Notes: generated by a model not told the origin, from the letters alone. DNA of 64,000 nt from Scytalidium lignicola (GCA_002812745.2 NCSJ02000127.1:1-64000), one strand, 5' to 3'. Shown: positions 34,459 through 47,048, counted from the stretch's first letter. Numbers and translations are program-made.

Positions 34459-35170
34459 AATTTCTATGACAACCTAGCCCAATAACTTCCCCGGTACTTT
34501 TCCAAGCAGATAATATTTCAGGTTAACAGACGGTGGAAAACACTCTGAGAGCAAATGTTGAGGGGTGGAGAAGCTGCATCTAATCGTGGGCGGTGAGAGC
34601 GGCAGAACTGATTAGTCAACAAGGCTAGACTGCAAGGCTGAGCATCAATACGACCGTATACTGTTTCCCTAATTGGTATCAGCATCACCGGTACATAACC
34701 TGAAGGAGGGGGAAATTTTCTCTGGAAGTGAAGTGCTTAATTCACGAATAACTCAGCACGCCAATGACGCCTTGACATCCACAAATGCAAGATGACCATC
34801 TCAGATATTTTACGGGATATTTTATTTCTCTATCCCTAATTAAACAAAACTTATTGGGTATTCGTTATCTGATCATCTCTGTATATCTGAAATGAAATAG
34901 ATCCGAGCACTTAATCTACTCTTTAGATATTACTTCCTCCTCGTGTGTCTAGTCCAGACACTGCTTATAGAGTAGACAATGTCTACTATCCCTTGAAGCC
35001 GCTGCTAGCATACTCACTGTGGGTATCATCGATTGTTCCGGTGTGACCTATTGGTCACCCTATGTACAAGTGACACTAATGTCCTCTGTATCTAGGGTTT
35101 TGTAGATAGTAAGGTGTGGCTAGACGTACTTTATAAATAACAATTAAATATTCTCTCTCCCATGGGTAAT
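34459..35170. other. Intergenic, DcpS promoter and histidine kinase 3' flank
   Basis: 712 bp with no gene seen. A+T-rich from 34800. Confidence 0.4.
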
Positions 35171-38100
35171 TCAACTAGCTTGAGCCTGCAAGAGAGCGGC
35201 TATTCTCGGCATCAACTGGTTGACTTTGAACGGTTTTGGCATCACATCGTCCTAATCCACAGTTAGTAAACTTTTTAGTCGCCTGGCTTCCCTTTTCAGA
35301 CATACCATCCCTGCATCCCTCGCAGCTACAATTTGTTCGCTGCGTGCATTTGCTGTTACAGCAATAATCGGCACATGTGCCGTAATCTCCCCCTCTTTCT
35401 GCATCTCCCTAATTCGGCGTGCACATGTCAGACCATCCATCACTGGCATTTCCCAGTCCATTAGAATAATGGAAAGTTCCTTGCCACTGGCTTTATTCCC
35501 CTTGTAATACTTTGATATCTTTAAAATATCAAGGGCTTCTTCGCCATGATTAGCGACGTAAACAGTGCACCCGAGCTTCCGTATCTGAGTTGCAAGAACT
35601 CTCTGATTCACAAGGTTATCTTCTACAATAAGAATGTGCCAGTCTTTGAGCTTGGATGGCGATACTGCCTCATTATCCGCAATTTCTTGGGAGAGGTTGG
35701 CTTCCAGTTGTGCATGCGACTCTGCATCTAAGTCCGGCTTAGAACCAGTCGATACCTTACTAGTATTGATTTCTGCTCGCCGAATTTTAACATAGAACGC
35801 GAAGGTGCTTCCGACTCCTGACTGGGAGGCAACCCCAATTTCTCCACCTTGCAGCTCCACAAGCTGACGTGCGATGAAGAGGCCAAGGCCGCTACCTCCA
35901 TAATGAACGTGTGTCCGTGGTGAAGCTTGAGAGAAACGAGTGAATAAAGATTTCTTCTCATCTTTTGTTAGACCACAACCACTATCCTGGATTTTGAAAC
36001 GCAAGTATAGGATCTCTCCTTTACCCCAGTCATCTCCCATCGTTGCGTAGGACTTGATCTTCCTAGTTGGGAAGTATTCAAAGTCAGGATTATCGTCTAT
36101 GGGAATATCTTGATATGCACTCAGGAACAGCTTTACGGACTTCTCCTTTTCGTCCTTTGTGAATTTAATGGAGTTGGTAAGAAGATTTATCAACACCTGA
36201 AGCAGCCTGCTAGTATCTAGCATTACCATATCAACCTTGAGATCTCGGTACGAGTCCTCCACCACGAATTCGTGCTGGATTTTATTTAGCTGAAACTCTG
36301 CAGTGAATATCTTCAGAGCTCTCTGAATAGCAGCTACAGGCTGCATTGGTACCGGCGTTATGGCTAACAGGTTGGAGTCCACCTTTGAAATCGTGAGAAT
36401 ATCATCGACAATTGATTTCTGATGCTGGGCACATAGTTGTATAGTTTCGGCAGCTTCAATACAAAACTTTAAACTAGCCTCAACATTTGGGTCTAGAGCG
36501 GCTTGAGAAGACCAGTTTTCCTCAAGTGACATAGATATACCCTCTGCACATTGAATAATGGCGGATAGCGGATTCCTCATTTCATGGCTGGTTATATCGA
36601 TGAAACTGTTCTGTTGACGTCGTGTCTCTTCTGCCTCCTGCAGTCGACGGTTTTGAAGTCCTTCTGCCCACTTAATGCGACTAATATCTGTTATACAACC
36701 CATGATACTTAGTACTTCTCCATCTTCAGATATCTCAGGGCTGATCGAGCCTAAAACCCATCGTGGGATATTTAACCTACTACCGCCAACAAGACCTTGC
36801 CATTGGTTAGACATCCGTACTTCCATCGTAATGGTCTCACGAGTCGTAAGCATTTCTTCCCACTTTTCTTTAAATAAAGGCAGATCCTCATCGAATATAG
36901 CGCTTATCCAAGATAACGTTCCTAAGGATTCAGGTTCGCCCCTTGGATGCCCAGAAATATTGAACCATTGAGAGTTGGCATATGTTATCTTAGTGTCAAG
37001 ATCTAGAATAACTAGTCCTCCAGGAGAAAGGTCACTAAATCGTTTAAAGTTCTTTTCATTTTGTTCTGCTTCTTGTGTTCGAATTAAAAGTTGTTCAGCA
37101 ATCTTTGCCTGCGCCAGTGCGTCTTCTGCTGACCTCTTTTGTAAGGTAATGTCGGTAAGTGAACCCATTATACTTCGTATTTTGCCATCTTTTGTGAATT
37201 CGGGTTGGGCCTCAAATAACACCCAGTGGGAAACCTTCTCTCCGGTTGCAGGATCATGTCGCGGATGCTTAAGTTCCAATTCGCCAGTCCAACGTAGGCC
37301 TTCTACAGTCAATCTGCTCCAACCTTCTTCTACAGTCGGACGACTCGGTTCCGCTACAGTATCCATCCACGACATCTCATAAGCACTGTCTAGTGGATGT
37401 CCAGTCATCTCGAACCAACGATTATTAGCCCCCAGTAACATGCCATATCGATCGACAGAAAACATGCCGACAGGCGATACTTCCGCAATACGTTGAAGAC
37501 GACTCTTGTGGACCGCAATCTCCTCTGATAGTTTGTAGCGCTCAAGAGAGGCAGCCTGAGCCACCGCATATCCTCTCCTTATCTCCTCTTCAAACAAGGT
37601 GACAGATGCTAAAGAAGTTGCTAGTTGCCGGTTCAGTAGGCTGATGAAGGACTTGTAATCGTCATCATAAGGCCGTCTTGGGTTTACACCAGCAACCAAG
37701 AAGCCGAGAACATTTTCACCGGTCGTAGGACGGATAGGGCAGACAATGGACTGTTTGCATGGATCTCCAAACCCTCGCCACCTTAGTCCATTAATCAGAC
37801 TGGTTAAATGTCCATCTTCAAGGTCTAGAATTTTTGGTTCTCTAGTTTTCATAGCTTCGCGGAACACAGGAATAAATCCACCTTTGGATCGGTTTAAATC
37901 CAGTCTTGTAGGTGCAGCATTATGTCCAGCAGGTACGCCTAACGAACCTTCAAGAATGCAGGACTTCATTGCATAATTGTTAGATGATATAGAAGAAGAC
38001 TCCTCTTCTAAGTCACCATCGTCTAGCACGGAGTAGAGAAGCGCAAAAGGGAAATCGTATTCATTCTCTTGTAGAGTGTTCAAGACGACGTGCCAGAATT

Positions 38101-39593
38101 CGGATACAGATTTCGCAAGCGCAACTCCCTCGCCGAGCTTGAGAAGCGTTCTAGTTCTCCGATCATTGACGTGTAGCCTCGTTGTCTCAAAGGCTTCATG
38201 GTATAGACCTAGAAGCGTGTCATTGCCACCATACACAGGGGTGAGCGACCATGAAAAGAAAGTCTCCTCTACAAAGCCATGCCTTGCAAGAGGTATCATA
38301 TGATCTCTCACCATTACTGCATTGCCTGTCTTCTTGCATTCTTCAAATACCTGATGAACGTCGTCCCGGATTTCCACAAAAACACCCCGAAAATCATTTC
38401 CCATAAGGCTTGGATGTCTCTCCCCAGCTATGTCTGTAGCGTATGATTCGTTATACATCATGCTCAAGGTATCTCCCTCAAAAAGGGCGGCTGGATGTGG
38501 AGTATACATGACAAGATTAGCAATTTCTCGAAATTGCGGGGTCCAATTGCTCATGAGTCCAAATGGCGTTGCTGCCCAGTCCACGTTCCTTGCAAACAAA
38601 ATATGAGCAGAAAGCCCCAAGGCTGGATGTTCAACAGTCCAATCCATTATCTTAGTTAGAGGTTCAGAAGAGTCGGCAACTGTGAATGGTGTCTCCCTAT
38701 CAGCTATCGGTGAGTTGCTCTTCTGCCGTACAGGTAGCTCTTGAGTAAGTTCGGATGAAGATGGGGGGGTGTCTGGAGTCGGTGTCTCATTGCCCTTAAT
38801 TAGAACACCACTGATTACTTTCCAGCGCTCCTGGACCATGAAGGCCATCCAGTTGAAGCCCATCCAGGAGTAGCTATCTGCTGCACGACGGCTCTCTGAT
38901 GTAATCCGGCATTTGGCCCAGTCCTGGAACCCCGGTTTTGGGTCTTGAGGTAATCCATCGAAGGAAACAAGAAGCGGATCTCGCTGAAGCTGTTCCGAGA
39001 GTCGCTGGTCGGAACGGAAAGCGCGGTTAGAAAACACTATATTAAGGCCATCGATAACGGGATCTTCGACATCCAGAACAAAAGTCGGCCTCGGGTCTAG
39101 ATCTAGCAGTTTTGCAGCATCAACTGCTGCNAAAGTCGAGCTTGCTATGGCGGTGCGTGATACTGACTAGTCCACGGTGCCTAGTGCTACCGCTGTTGCT
39201 ATCACTATTGCGAAGGGTTGCTGAGCCACCACCACCACCACCACCAGCCGCTCCAGAGCTAGAGAGCTCTTCCCCAATGAGCCTGAAGTGCCTCTTTGCC
39301 CATGACATTGACTCTAGCTGCGTCGCATCCACGGAGGGAATGCAGCAAGAAAGCACGGTGGCAATCTGACGATAGCAGACGCAGGACGAGGCTCTAGACA
39401 GCGACAAGCTGTCACTTAGGAACTCCTCTGGCGTCGTTCCAGACGCCGACCCATGGCTTTGATGTCGGCTAGCATTGGTCCCTTGGTTTATTGCTACTAG
39501 CCAATCGAGGATCTGGTTGAGACAGAAGGCAGGAAATTGGCAAGACTTGGGAGGTTCCTGGAGATGGATGGGAAAGTTGAGAAAGACGGGCAA
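35171..39593 (-). CDS. Hybrid histidine kinase with PAS domains and receiver
   Basis: Two-component sensor kinase feeding a phosphorelay. Minus strand: 39593-35306 (frame broken at the N at 39131) and 35251-35171; about 1455 aa once the N is discounted. Order: Ser/Gly-rich N-terminus with a poly-Gly run, a PAS-like region (LLDLDPRPTFVLDVEDPVID), a long region with a GAF-like part, two clear PAS/PAC units (SPVGMFSVDRYGMLLGANN; SPGGLVILDLDTKITYANS), HisKA with FIDITSHEMRNPLSAI (His about 1003), HATPase with NLLTNSIKFT and GSGLGLFIARQLVE, and a receiver with ILIVEDN and MDWEMPVMDG (Asp about 1379). The last exon supplies PKPF and the end of the receiver. No transmembrane segment is apparent, so a cytosolic sensor is likely; the signal is unknown. 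Confidence 0.9.
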
Positions 39594-41397
39594 TGGGGAA
39601 ATCAGGATTTGGGGATTAGCAACTAGGAGGTGTCATTCCGCGCCACCGCGTCATCCTGGCTCACGGTTGTGTTGTATGATGTCGTCTAATTAGATTGCTT
39701 AATTAACCAAAATGACCGTTTTTTGGCTTAAACGCGATCTACCGGAGCTGGCCTCCGCTCCGTTGTCTCTGCTGCACGAGAGATGAGACAACGAGTGGTT
39801 GGATGGGAAATCCTCCAATTCCCCTTCTTTCCCCAATGCGATTCTTGCCGTTTACCCCACATTCTCTTATCCACCGTACAATGTCTCTGCCCTACCGGTA
39901 TTCTCTGCCCTTTGTCGATCAGAGCACTAAAGAAGAATTGTGACAGCAGGACAAACGGTGCGCATATCATCTTTGCCTCTGGCTTGTCATGCGATTTGGG
40001 AATCTGATATATAATTCATGTTCACGGTTTGATGTTTGGAGTTGCCAGGGGCGCTTTCATTACTGTAAACAATGCGATGCGATACCAGTTTTCAGGGGCA
40101 AGCTTTAGGCTCGGCTAGGTACAGCACGGTACGGTGGATACAGACGGAGAAGGCTCCGTACACGTGTAATAATAGAGCAAATAATTAATGCAGGACTTGC
40201 TTAAAGTTATGCTCCTGCATAATCTCCACCGTTCCACCATTCTCGCCAGGCCAGTGACTTGCTCCAATAAGGAATATATCTTCTTCCATCCATATAAAAG
40301 AGAAATAGAGTTTCTCTTTTTGGCTTATACCTCAGAGTATAGTTAGCTAGTTTTGCAAAAGTCTGATTTTGAATTTTATACTTGACTAGAATAGTGATTG
40401 TAGTTTCGAAACTCCAATTGAACAGATTGCCTGAGGAGAGTTCATTGGTGGCAGTGAATGAACATTAATCCACTCGGCATTATTCAAAATCATTCTTAAC
40501 TCTACATTATAACATTATATGACAGCCGTATGAGATTATGTTTAAAGAGCTATAAGGTTTTTCATCGAGACAATTTTGCATTCGAGAATCCGAAAATCTG
40601 AGAGCATAAAGACTATACTTCGTACTGTTTCATAATGTTGAAATCTAGAATTAGTACACATGTCGAGTCATAAGAAGACGTTGTCAATTTCATTGTTGCT
40701 GTCATCCTCATAACATTAACGCTGCTTCTTTATATGGATGTATTACCAGTTCAAGAAAAGACTACTCGGTAGAGGATTCTTTTCATCGCTATCCACTATG
40801 GCCAAAGAACCAGCTACCTGATGGTGACAAAAATGAGCGGAAAGATAATGGAATGGTTACTGTGGTAAAAGGACATTAGCAATTAGTTGAATAGACGTCC
40901 AAGACAAATTCCCAGGAAAGAACACAAACTAGCAAACAACCGAGTTGGAATTATTAAACTGCCAGGCTCATGGTCCTTGACATATTAGATATCCGACGTC
41001 AAGAGAGTAAGTGGTGCCGAAGATCAAGACTGCAAGAGCATTTGAAACGATGGATGAAGCTCCCAATTTTCGTTGNAAAATTTTTAGATACCACTGGGTG
41101 GCTCCACAGTCGCTCCCTGGTAGATATGCTAATATGATTGTATTAGATTAACAAGAATGAAAGATTCGAGAAGCATATCCAATATAGTTTTGCTTGTCAT
41201 TTTGAATTAGTGAATCACTCCGTCTAAACGCTCGAGGGATTTAGTGAATAACTGCAAATAGGAGGTATGCATTACCTCTTGGCTGAATGAAACTCTTCAC
41301 AAAAAGAATTATCACTCTCCCTCCCAATCCGTGATAGAGAGAATCTACCTCTCCGCAACATAACCCCTAACACCATACAGCAGCACTCACGTAGAAA
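39594..41397. other. Intergenic, histidine kinase upstream region
   Basis: 1.8 kb. The region 39594-40100 is moderately G+C-rich and may hold the kinase promoter/5' leader. 40150-41390 is A+T-rich with an N at 41076 and no coding signal. Confidence 0.4.
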
Positions 41398-41978
41398 TCA
41401 CAGCACTAAAGCCCCATCAACAAACCCCTCGGGATCAAACTCCCTCGTCCGAATAACCTTAAACTCATCCTATACACATCCCATACCATAAGACCACATT
41501 CCCCATCCCAAGTTCGGACCACGCCTAAAAAACACAAACCATCCAATCCCCTCCGCTCCCATACCTCAAATCCCATCACAACCAAAAATTTTGTTGCAAA
41601 TCTCAGGACTCCGAAACCTTTCCGAGCGGCCTCCGAATCAAACGATAGTGATCACTTTCCAATTCTCCTCTCCTCCAGTTTCCCGCGGCGCTGTTTAGGA
41701 ATCCGCGGGAGGGGCGAGGTTTCCATGCCAATCACGAGATTAGTCGAGAGAATATCACGCAATCCAATAGTTTGGCCACCACGTCCACNAAAAAAAGATC
41801 TATTCACAAACTTTTCTACCTGAAGGAGAGAAAGATAACGAGAAAAAGAAATCATGATTTACTTACCACGAGGAGTTTAAGGTGGAGATGACCGAGGGTT
41901 TTGTGCAGAGGGATTTCTCCGTTGTCGGGTGAGGTTAAGCCCGCGGAATCGCTGTGCAGAAACCTCGGAGCACGAGTC
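41398..41978 (-). pseudogene. Unrecognised multi-exon gene or gene relic
   Basis: I do not recognise this gene. On the minus strand, exon-like blocks with proper splice sites are visible. Block A, 41978-41867, encodes TRAPRFLHSDSAGLTSPDNG and continues to HLHLKLLV before a GTAAGT donor. Block B, from 41819 after a CTTCAG acceptor, encodes GLRDILSTNLVIGMETSPLP but contains an N (41789) and runs into a stop at 41652. A last block, 41469-41398, encodes DEFKVIRTREFDPEGFVDGA plus LVL and a stop. I could not join B to the last block cleanly. The first block resembles a mitochondrial import region. It may be a real gene with a start exon I missed, or a degraded one. Confidence 0.4.
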
Positions 41979-43373
41979 CTGAAAGCATGTCGAAATGTTT
42001 ATGGAACTTGCGATAGACTGACATCGTATGTACTGTACTGTACAGTAAGTGGCTTTTAATGGTATTGTGTCCTGTCGAGTGATCGAGTTTGTCCATGGGA
42101 ATACCCCCTTATTAGCAATCCTCGAGATGGTCTTTTGACTTTTTCATAGTTATACTTTCAGGGATTCAAAAAAATGCACAAGACTCCATCAGTTCCATCA
42201 TCATCTAACAACGTGTCCAAAAAAGGAGGGAGATATATTAGGAACCAGTTCTAGTGGGGTGAAGTCGTGTTTAAAACACACGTGATTGTAGTGCATCTAG
42301 GGTCAACGAACATCGTAGAAGGATTTCCTCCAAGAGCGCCTAGCTTGAATCAGTGACAACCATGGTTCTTCAAGAGAAGCTGATAACTGTATCAAATACT
42401 TCTTACATCATTTCGTTCATATATTTTGTACATCTCTTCAGTTGTTTGAAGCATACCCAGATGTGAGGTTTTCTCGCTGAAAACGGATCACTTTGTATGA
42501 GAAAGGGTTAAGTTAATTTATAGAGACTATGGGGGACCAGTTGATTGTTTGATCCTCATGGTTTGCAATAGTTATTTAGCCCCTATAGACATCCTTTAAA
42601 ATATGCTGTCGACCAGACGAGATAACAGATCTCTTGTCTTGCTCATCAGAGTCGATCATAATAGAAAGCAGACAAGGCATGCACGACTTAGAGGAGACAT
42701 GATGCGGGGATCAACTACAAGTCACATATCTTTAAGCTACTACCAGATAAAAATCGTGAGCTGTTAGCATCACTATCCACCACGCTTATCATCGTAGCAT
42801 GATTAATATAGTATATTCTTCTGCTGAGGATGTCAATCTGGAACTCATCCGCGGCTTCGTTCCTACAGGGAAATCCGGCTTATGTGGCCTCAGTTGCCAG
42901 CTCCTAACGTGTATCAGCCATACTAGTTATATCCAGAAGCAGCGGTTTAAACATCTTTGTCTTGTGACCACCAGGCAAATCACATTAGTCGCCCAAGACT
43001 AGATGAGCGGCAGCAGACTCTTACATATCTAATATTTTGGGAGATTCTGATTAAAATATCCCACGAAATATTTTGAGGTGGGGCAGCTTTGTGCAAGAAG
43101 TTGTGTGTATGTTGATGGTCATAAGTGTAATTACGGATCTATTGTTTGCGAATGGAAGAGAAATAATCAATCTTAGAGGAGATATAGAATTCAATAACGC
43201 TTCCATCTTGGTATGAGCATTCATTGTGTTAGATACCCGAACTTAAACTTGGATATAGGTTATTTAATTATCACTCATCACAATAAACTAATCAGGGCTT
43301 TGCACTATTTGTGACTGTACCAGGGAAATCAAATTCATTGTGAAGCACAGGCTATCTAGTGATCATCGGGGTC
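41979..43373. other. Intergenic, no gene seen
   Basis: 1.4 kb of moderately A+T-rich sequence without coding signal, repeats or RNA genes that I could recognise. A start exon for the block at 41398-41978 may lie in its first few hundred bases. Confidence 0.35.
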
Positions 43374-44129
43374 CTAATTTTCTACAGCCCGCGAGGTCAC
43401 CGCCAACTTTCTCCACCACCTCTCCGTCTCGTCCTTGTCCATATCTGCTCCTGGAGGGGGAGGGGGCGGCTTGTCCTGGTGCTCATCGCACCAAGTCACC
43501 CATTTCTGGCAACACAGGCACAACTTGAACTTGTTAGCATAATGTGTATGTGTAAGGAAGGATTGACTTACGCCGCCGCCATCCCTCGCTAGGGAGTACT
43601 GGTTCTTTGAGAACCGGACCTGATGGGCTGTGACACCACACAAGCTGCACGTAGCAGCCTCGTCACACTTGATACACTTCTAGACAATTGTTAGTTATGC
43701 TTGAAGTGTCAAGGACTTATTGCACTTACCCTCTCCGCCTTGCGGAAGTCCCCCTTCATCCTTGTCTGGAGACAAACAGCACACTTCAAAGTCCTAAATA
43801 GATGTAATTAGCAAGATTGATTGTAAGAAGCAGACGAGAGATAATATACCTGACCCCGTCCTCTGCACATTCCAGTCCCAGTTCCGGTCTGTCATCCAGG
43901 GCAGCGTGAAGGTGAAGAGAACAAAGGGATCTTGACTTACTTCTGCCATCATGGCTCTGAGCAAAGGCTCGGCCTGCTTGGCCCTTTCCTCCGCTGAAGC
44001 TGTGTACTTCCAGAGCCTGGTCAGGATGAACCGAGTTCTCCTGGCTTCCAACCTATCCGGGCAATACTTTGCCATGTTCGCGTATCTCCGGGCCTTTCGA
44101 CCCTTTTTGGCAGGTGGAGGAGAAGTCAT
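43374..44129 (-). CDS. Small Cys-rich zinc-binding-like protein (Stc1-like)
   Basis: Proposed 175-aa protein from five exons on minus strand: 44129-43941, 43860-43850, 43793-43730, 43679-43572, 43529-43374. The N-terminus is basic (KKGRKARRYANMAKYC). The middle carries paired Cys: LKCAVCLQTRMKGDF, KCIKCDEAATCSLCG, then a FSKNQ motif and LCLCCQKWVTWC. Paired Cys around FSKNQ recall the Stc1 domain, which in fission yeast links RNAi to heterochromatin methylation; this is only a resemblance. An 11-nt micro-exon is needed to keep frame. The last intron is 42 bp and could instead be read through in frame. Intron sites are all GT-AG. Confidence 0.6.
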
Positions 44130-45722
44130 GTTTGATGAGAATTGGTGCGAACAAAAAACAAAGGTAAAAAGTTGAAGTTGCACTTGAGACAAAGAGACAA
44201 AGACGCGACTGAGAGGTGGAGAAACAGGTCTTTATATAAGTGTTGTAGTGGCACGAGTGCACCAAGATCACTGCACTAGTCAGTAGGGCCGCCAAAGGGG
44301 AAAGATATAAATCAAGAACAAAAGCATGAATTGGCCAATCACGTATAAAATCAGACAGTGATCTATACCACGCTCAATAGGAAAGATCAACCAATCACGA
44401 ATAAAATCAGAATTGACCTAGATCATGCTGTATCGGAGATATTGATTTAAATCAAGAGTTGATAGGACCAAGGAAAAGTGACCTACCATCCACGGGTCCT
44501 TCCATTTCTGCACTCCTTGAAGAGCTTCTGCAAGCCCTTTCACACATCCTACGGTGTTTGTTTGTGAATACTACAAGACTCTATCCGATCACTCATAGAT
44601 TTAAGTAGAACGATACCTATTACCTACTCTGTTTGTGTTCTAATATCTAGTTTCCTTCATCCCAGGATATTAGTGAACCACTACAAACTATAGATTAATA
44701 AATTATGCCAAATTTACGTTTTCCGAATCATTGAAGATCTTCCTGTAGAGCATCGTAGAACAGTTGTACTTCTATATGTACTTCCAACGTCGTTCATGGA
44801 TGAAGTTGGACCCTGGTCTCCATTTCCCCATACCCTTTCCTTGGCGGGTTAGTTTCTGTTTAGCGTGTGGGGGTAAGAAGCTTGTGTTTATTGTGGCCTT
44901 GTTGTTCAGGAATTTATGGCGGTTGGGACTATTGAGCGGATCTTTAATTCGGAATAAACTAGTGCTTCTGTATCTATTATACACACATCCTCTTGAATCA
45001 TGATGGACGGATCTACATGCTGCTGCTAGGCAGCTGGCGTTTAAACTAATAATACTATGTAGTATCTATTTTGGGCTATATAAGTATTAAAAGTATTATC
45101 ACGAACTAATGGGACTGTCAATGCATAAAGGCCGCTGCAAAGCCGTTATACCTGGTATCCTTTCTAAGCGTAGTTGTAAGCCAATACTTTGAAACACTCA
45201 TTGCTCGATGGTAACATAGTACATGATGAATATAATTCTTAATCGCGGCTGAAAGGGAGCTGCTGTGAATTTACATGTTATCTTGTGTTCTTCGTCTCAA
45301 ATTGCCCGAGACGCATTTTACTATTAATTATTTTCTAAGCCGATTTAGTTGCAAGGTTAGTAGAGATGAATCGGGGCATTTATCGCAACTTTTCAGAGTT
45401 CTCTTTACATTCACAAGCTCTCTTTACATTCACAAGCTCTAACAGCCTAGTTACTATGTTAGTATAGGTTTGCACATGGTGGTCTACTTGTGGAGAAACG
45501 GAAAGGCTAGAAACATGAATTGCAAGAAATTTAGATGAAATCACTAACCTGCAATCTGTAACTGGCAACAAATGATCAGCACAATGATGGAATTGAGGAA
45601 AGTCGCATAGCTGCTGTATAATATCCTACTCTGTAGGTGCGGCCTTTTTCACATGCCATATCAACAATATCGAGTCATTTCCGGAAAATCTTGCTCATTG
45701 AACTCCCGTTTCATAGATGATC
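44130..45722. other. Intergenic, no gene seen
   Basis: 1.6 kb between the Cys-rich gene start and the HEM3 3' end. Apart from a 17-bp tandem duplication near 45401 nothing distinctive is visible. Confidence 0.4.
45401..45434. repeat. Tandem duplication of a 17-bp unit
   Basis: CTCTTTACATTCACAAG occurs twice without gap (45401-45417, 45418-45434). Confidence 0.85.
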
Positions 45723-47048
45723 CTATTGCCCTCGAGGGAGAATCTGCGGATCTTTTACTAGAGCCAATAGGGCATCACCACCTAGTTCCAATATTCGTTT
45801 CGCAACAACAACACCCAAGGCTTCCGCATCCACATCAGACGCAACTGAACTAGAGCTGTGCGCCCTAATCTCAATGCCGCCATGAGGATGCAACACTGCC
45901 CCCGTCAAACAAAGAACACCACCCTCGTCTAAACTAGGGTCAATTATCGAGGCCGTAGACGTATCACTTTGGAACGAGCTCTGAACACCAATAGGAGCAG
46001 AGCAGCCACCTTGTAGATATCGTAATAAGGATCGCTCGGCTAAACATCGAAATCGGGTAGGCCTATGGTCGAGTGGTTTAATAAGCTCGCGTGTCTTTTC
46101 GTCTGTAGAGCAGATTTCGATTCCTAGCGCTCCTTGGCCAACAGCGTGGAGAAATTCCGGACCGCAAAGACGCGTAGTGATACGGTGCTCAAGATTCAAG
46201 CGCACCAGGCCAGCTGTGGCAATAACAATTGCAGTATACGGGGAATTGGGGGCATCGAGCTTCGCGAGTCGGGAATCACTAATGTTCACATCAGTTTGAG
46301 AAATTGGGATTTGGTAAAGGCAGATACCGCGACATTCCTTAATATTTAGATGGGGATAGAAATGCTTCAGTTGGGCAGTGCGACGCACAGAGCTTGTTCC
46401 TACCACAGACCCTCTTGGAAGCTGCTCAAGTGTGCGATATGGGCAGTCAGCCCTGACCACAAAGGCGTCAGTCGGATCCTGGCGGTGAGGAAACACGCCT
46501 AGAGTACAGCCTCCTGGGAGAACAGTCGGAACATCTTTCAAGCTATGTACGATAACACCTATTTCGCCAGCTAGAAGCCGTTCCTCGATCTCCACAGTCC
46601 AAAGGCTTTTCGCGGCGTCAGGAGTGTCTTTGTACATAGCGGCAAGTTTCAGAAATGGCGATTGTTTATCTGCGTCGCCTTGGACTTTGTGGGTAGAGAT
46701 AGGAAAGGTGTAGTGAGAGTGCACTTTGAAGAGTGCGGCAGCGACGGACGAGGCCTGAATCAAGGCCAGCTTCGAATTGCGGCTACCAATGCGAAGGCAA
46801 TCAAAGAGTGAAGTAGCAGGGCATTCTTTTGGTGGTTGAAGAGGCTGATTTGGATGCGTTGAAACATGCTGCATGATAGCATCAATATGCGATAAAGTAG
46901 TCTCAACGACATCATGGTCCTCCTGCCTCATCTGGGCAACGGGATCAACACTGGCTCTTGGTGCATGATCCTCATTGTTGTTGATAGCGCCATACACATC
47001 GCTGGTGGTGATTGTTCGCGCCATGGCATGGTCGGGGAAGGAAGACAT
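45723..47048 (-). CDS. hem3: Porphobilinogen deaminase (hydroxymethylbilane synthase)
   Basis: Third enzyme of the heme pathway; joins four porphobilinogens into hydroxymethylbilane in the cytosol. Single ORF, ATG at 47048, 441 aa. Family motifs: RIGSRNSKLALIQ, VHSLKDVPT, GTSSVRRTAQL, GQGALGIE, and YLQGGCSAPIGV with the Cys that holds the dipyrromethane cofactor. About 75 residues precede the usual start. Odd: where relatives read a short RGN-x-x-TR, this protein has ECRG followed by about 14 extra residues before DSRLAKLD. The extra piece looks intron-like (GTATCT...ATTAG), but removing that 49-bp stretch shifts the frame, so I keep it as coding. A second ATG at 47024 is also possible. Confidence 0.9.
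   Translation of the reverse strand: MSSFPDHAMARTITTSDVYGAINNNEDHAPRASVDPVAQMRQEDHDVVETTLSHIDAIMQHVSTHPNQPLQPPKECPATSLFDCLRIGSRNSKLALIQASSVAAALFKVHSHYTFPISTHKVQGDADKQSPFLKLAAMYKDTPDAAKSLWTVEIEERLLAGEIGVIVHSLKDVPTVLPGGCTLGVFPHRQDPTDAFVVRADCPYRTLEQLPRGSVVGTSSVRRTAQLKHFYPHLNIKECRGICLYQIPISQTDVNISDSRLAKLDAPNSPYTAIVIATAGLVRLNLEHRITTRLCGPEFLHAVGQGALGIEICSTDEKTRELIKPLDHRPTRFRCLAERSLLRYLQGGCSAPIGVQSSFQSDTSTASIIDPSLDEGGVLCLTGAVLHPHGGIEIRAHSSSSVASDVDAEALGVVVAKRILELGGDALLALVKDPQILPRGQ

Noticed and set aside
46274..46345. Canonical GT-AG intron in HEM3
   Set aside because: Removing the 49-bp GTATCT...ATTAG piece shifts the frame and destroys the downstream RLAKLD block, so it was not modelled as an intron.
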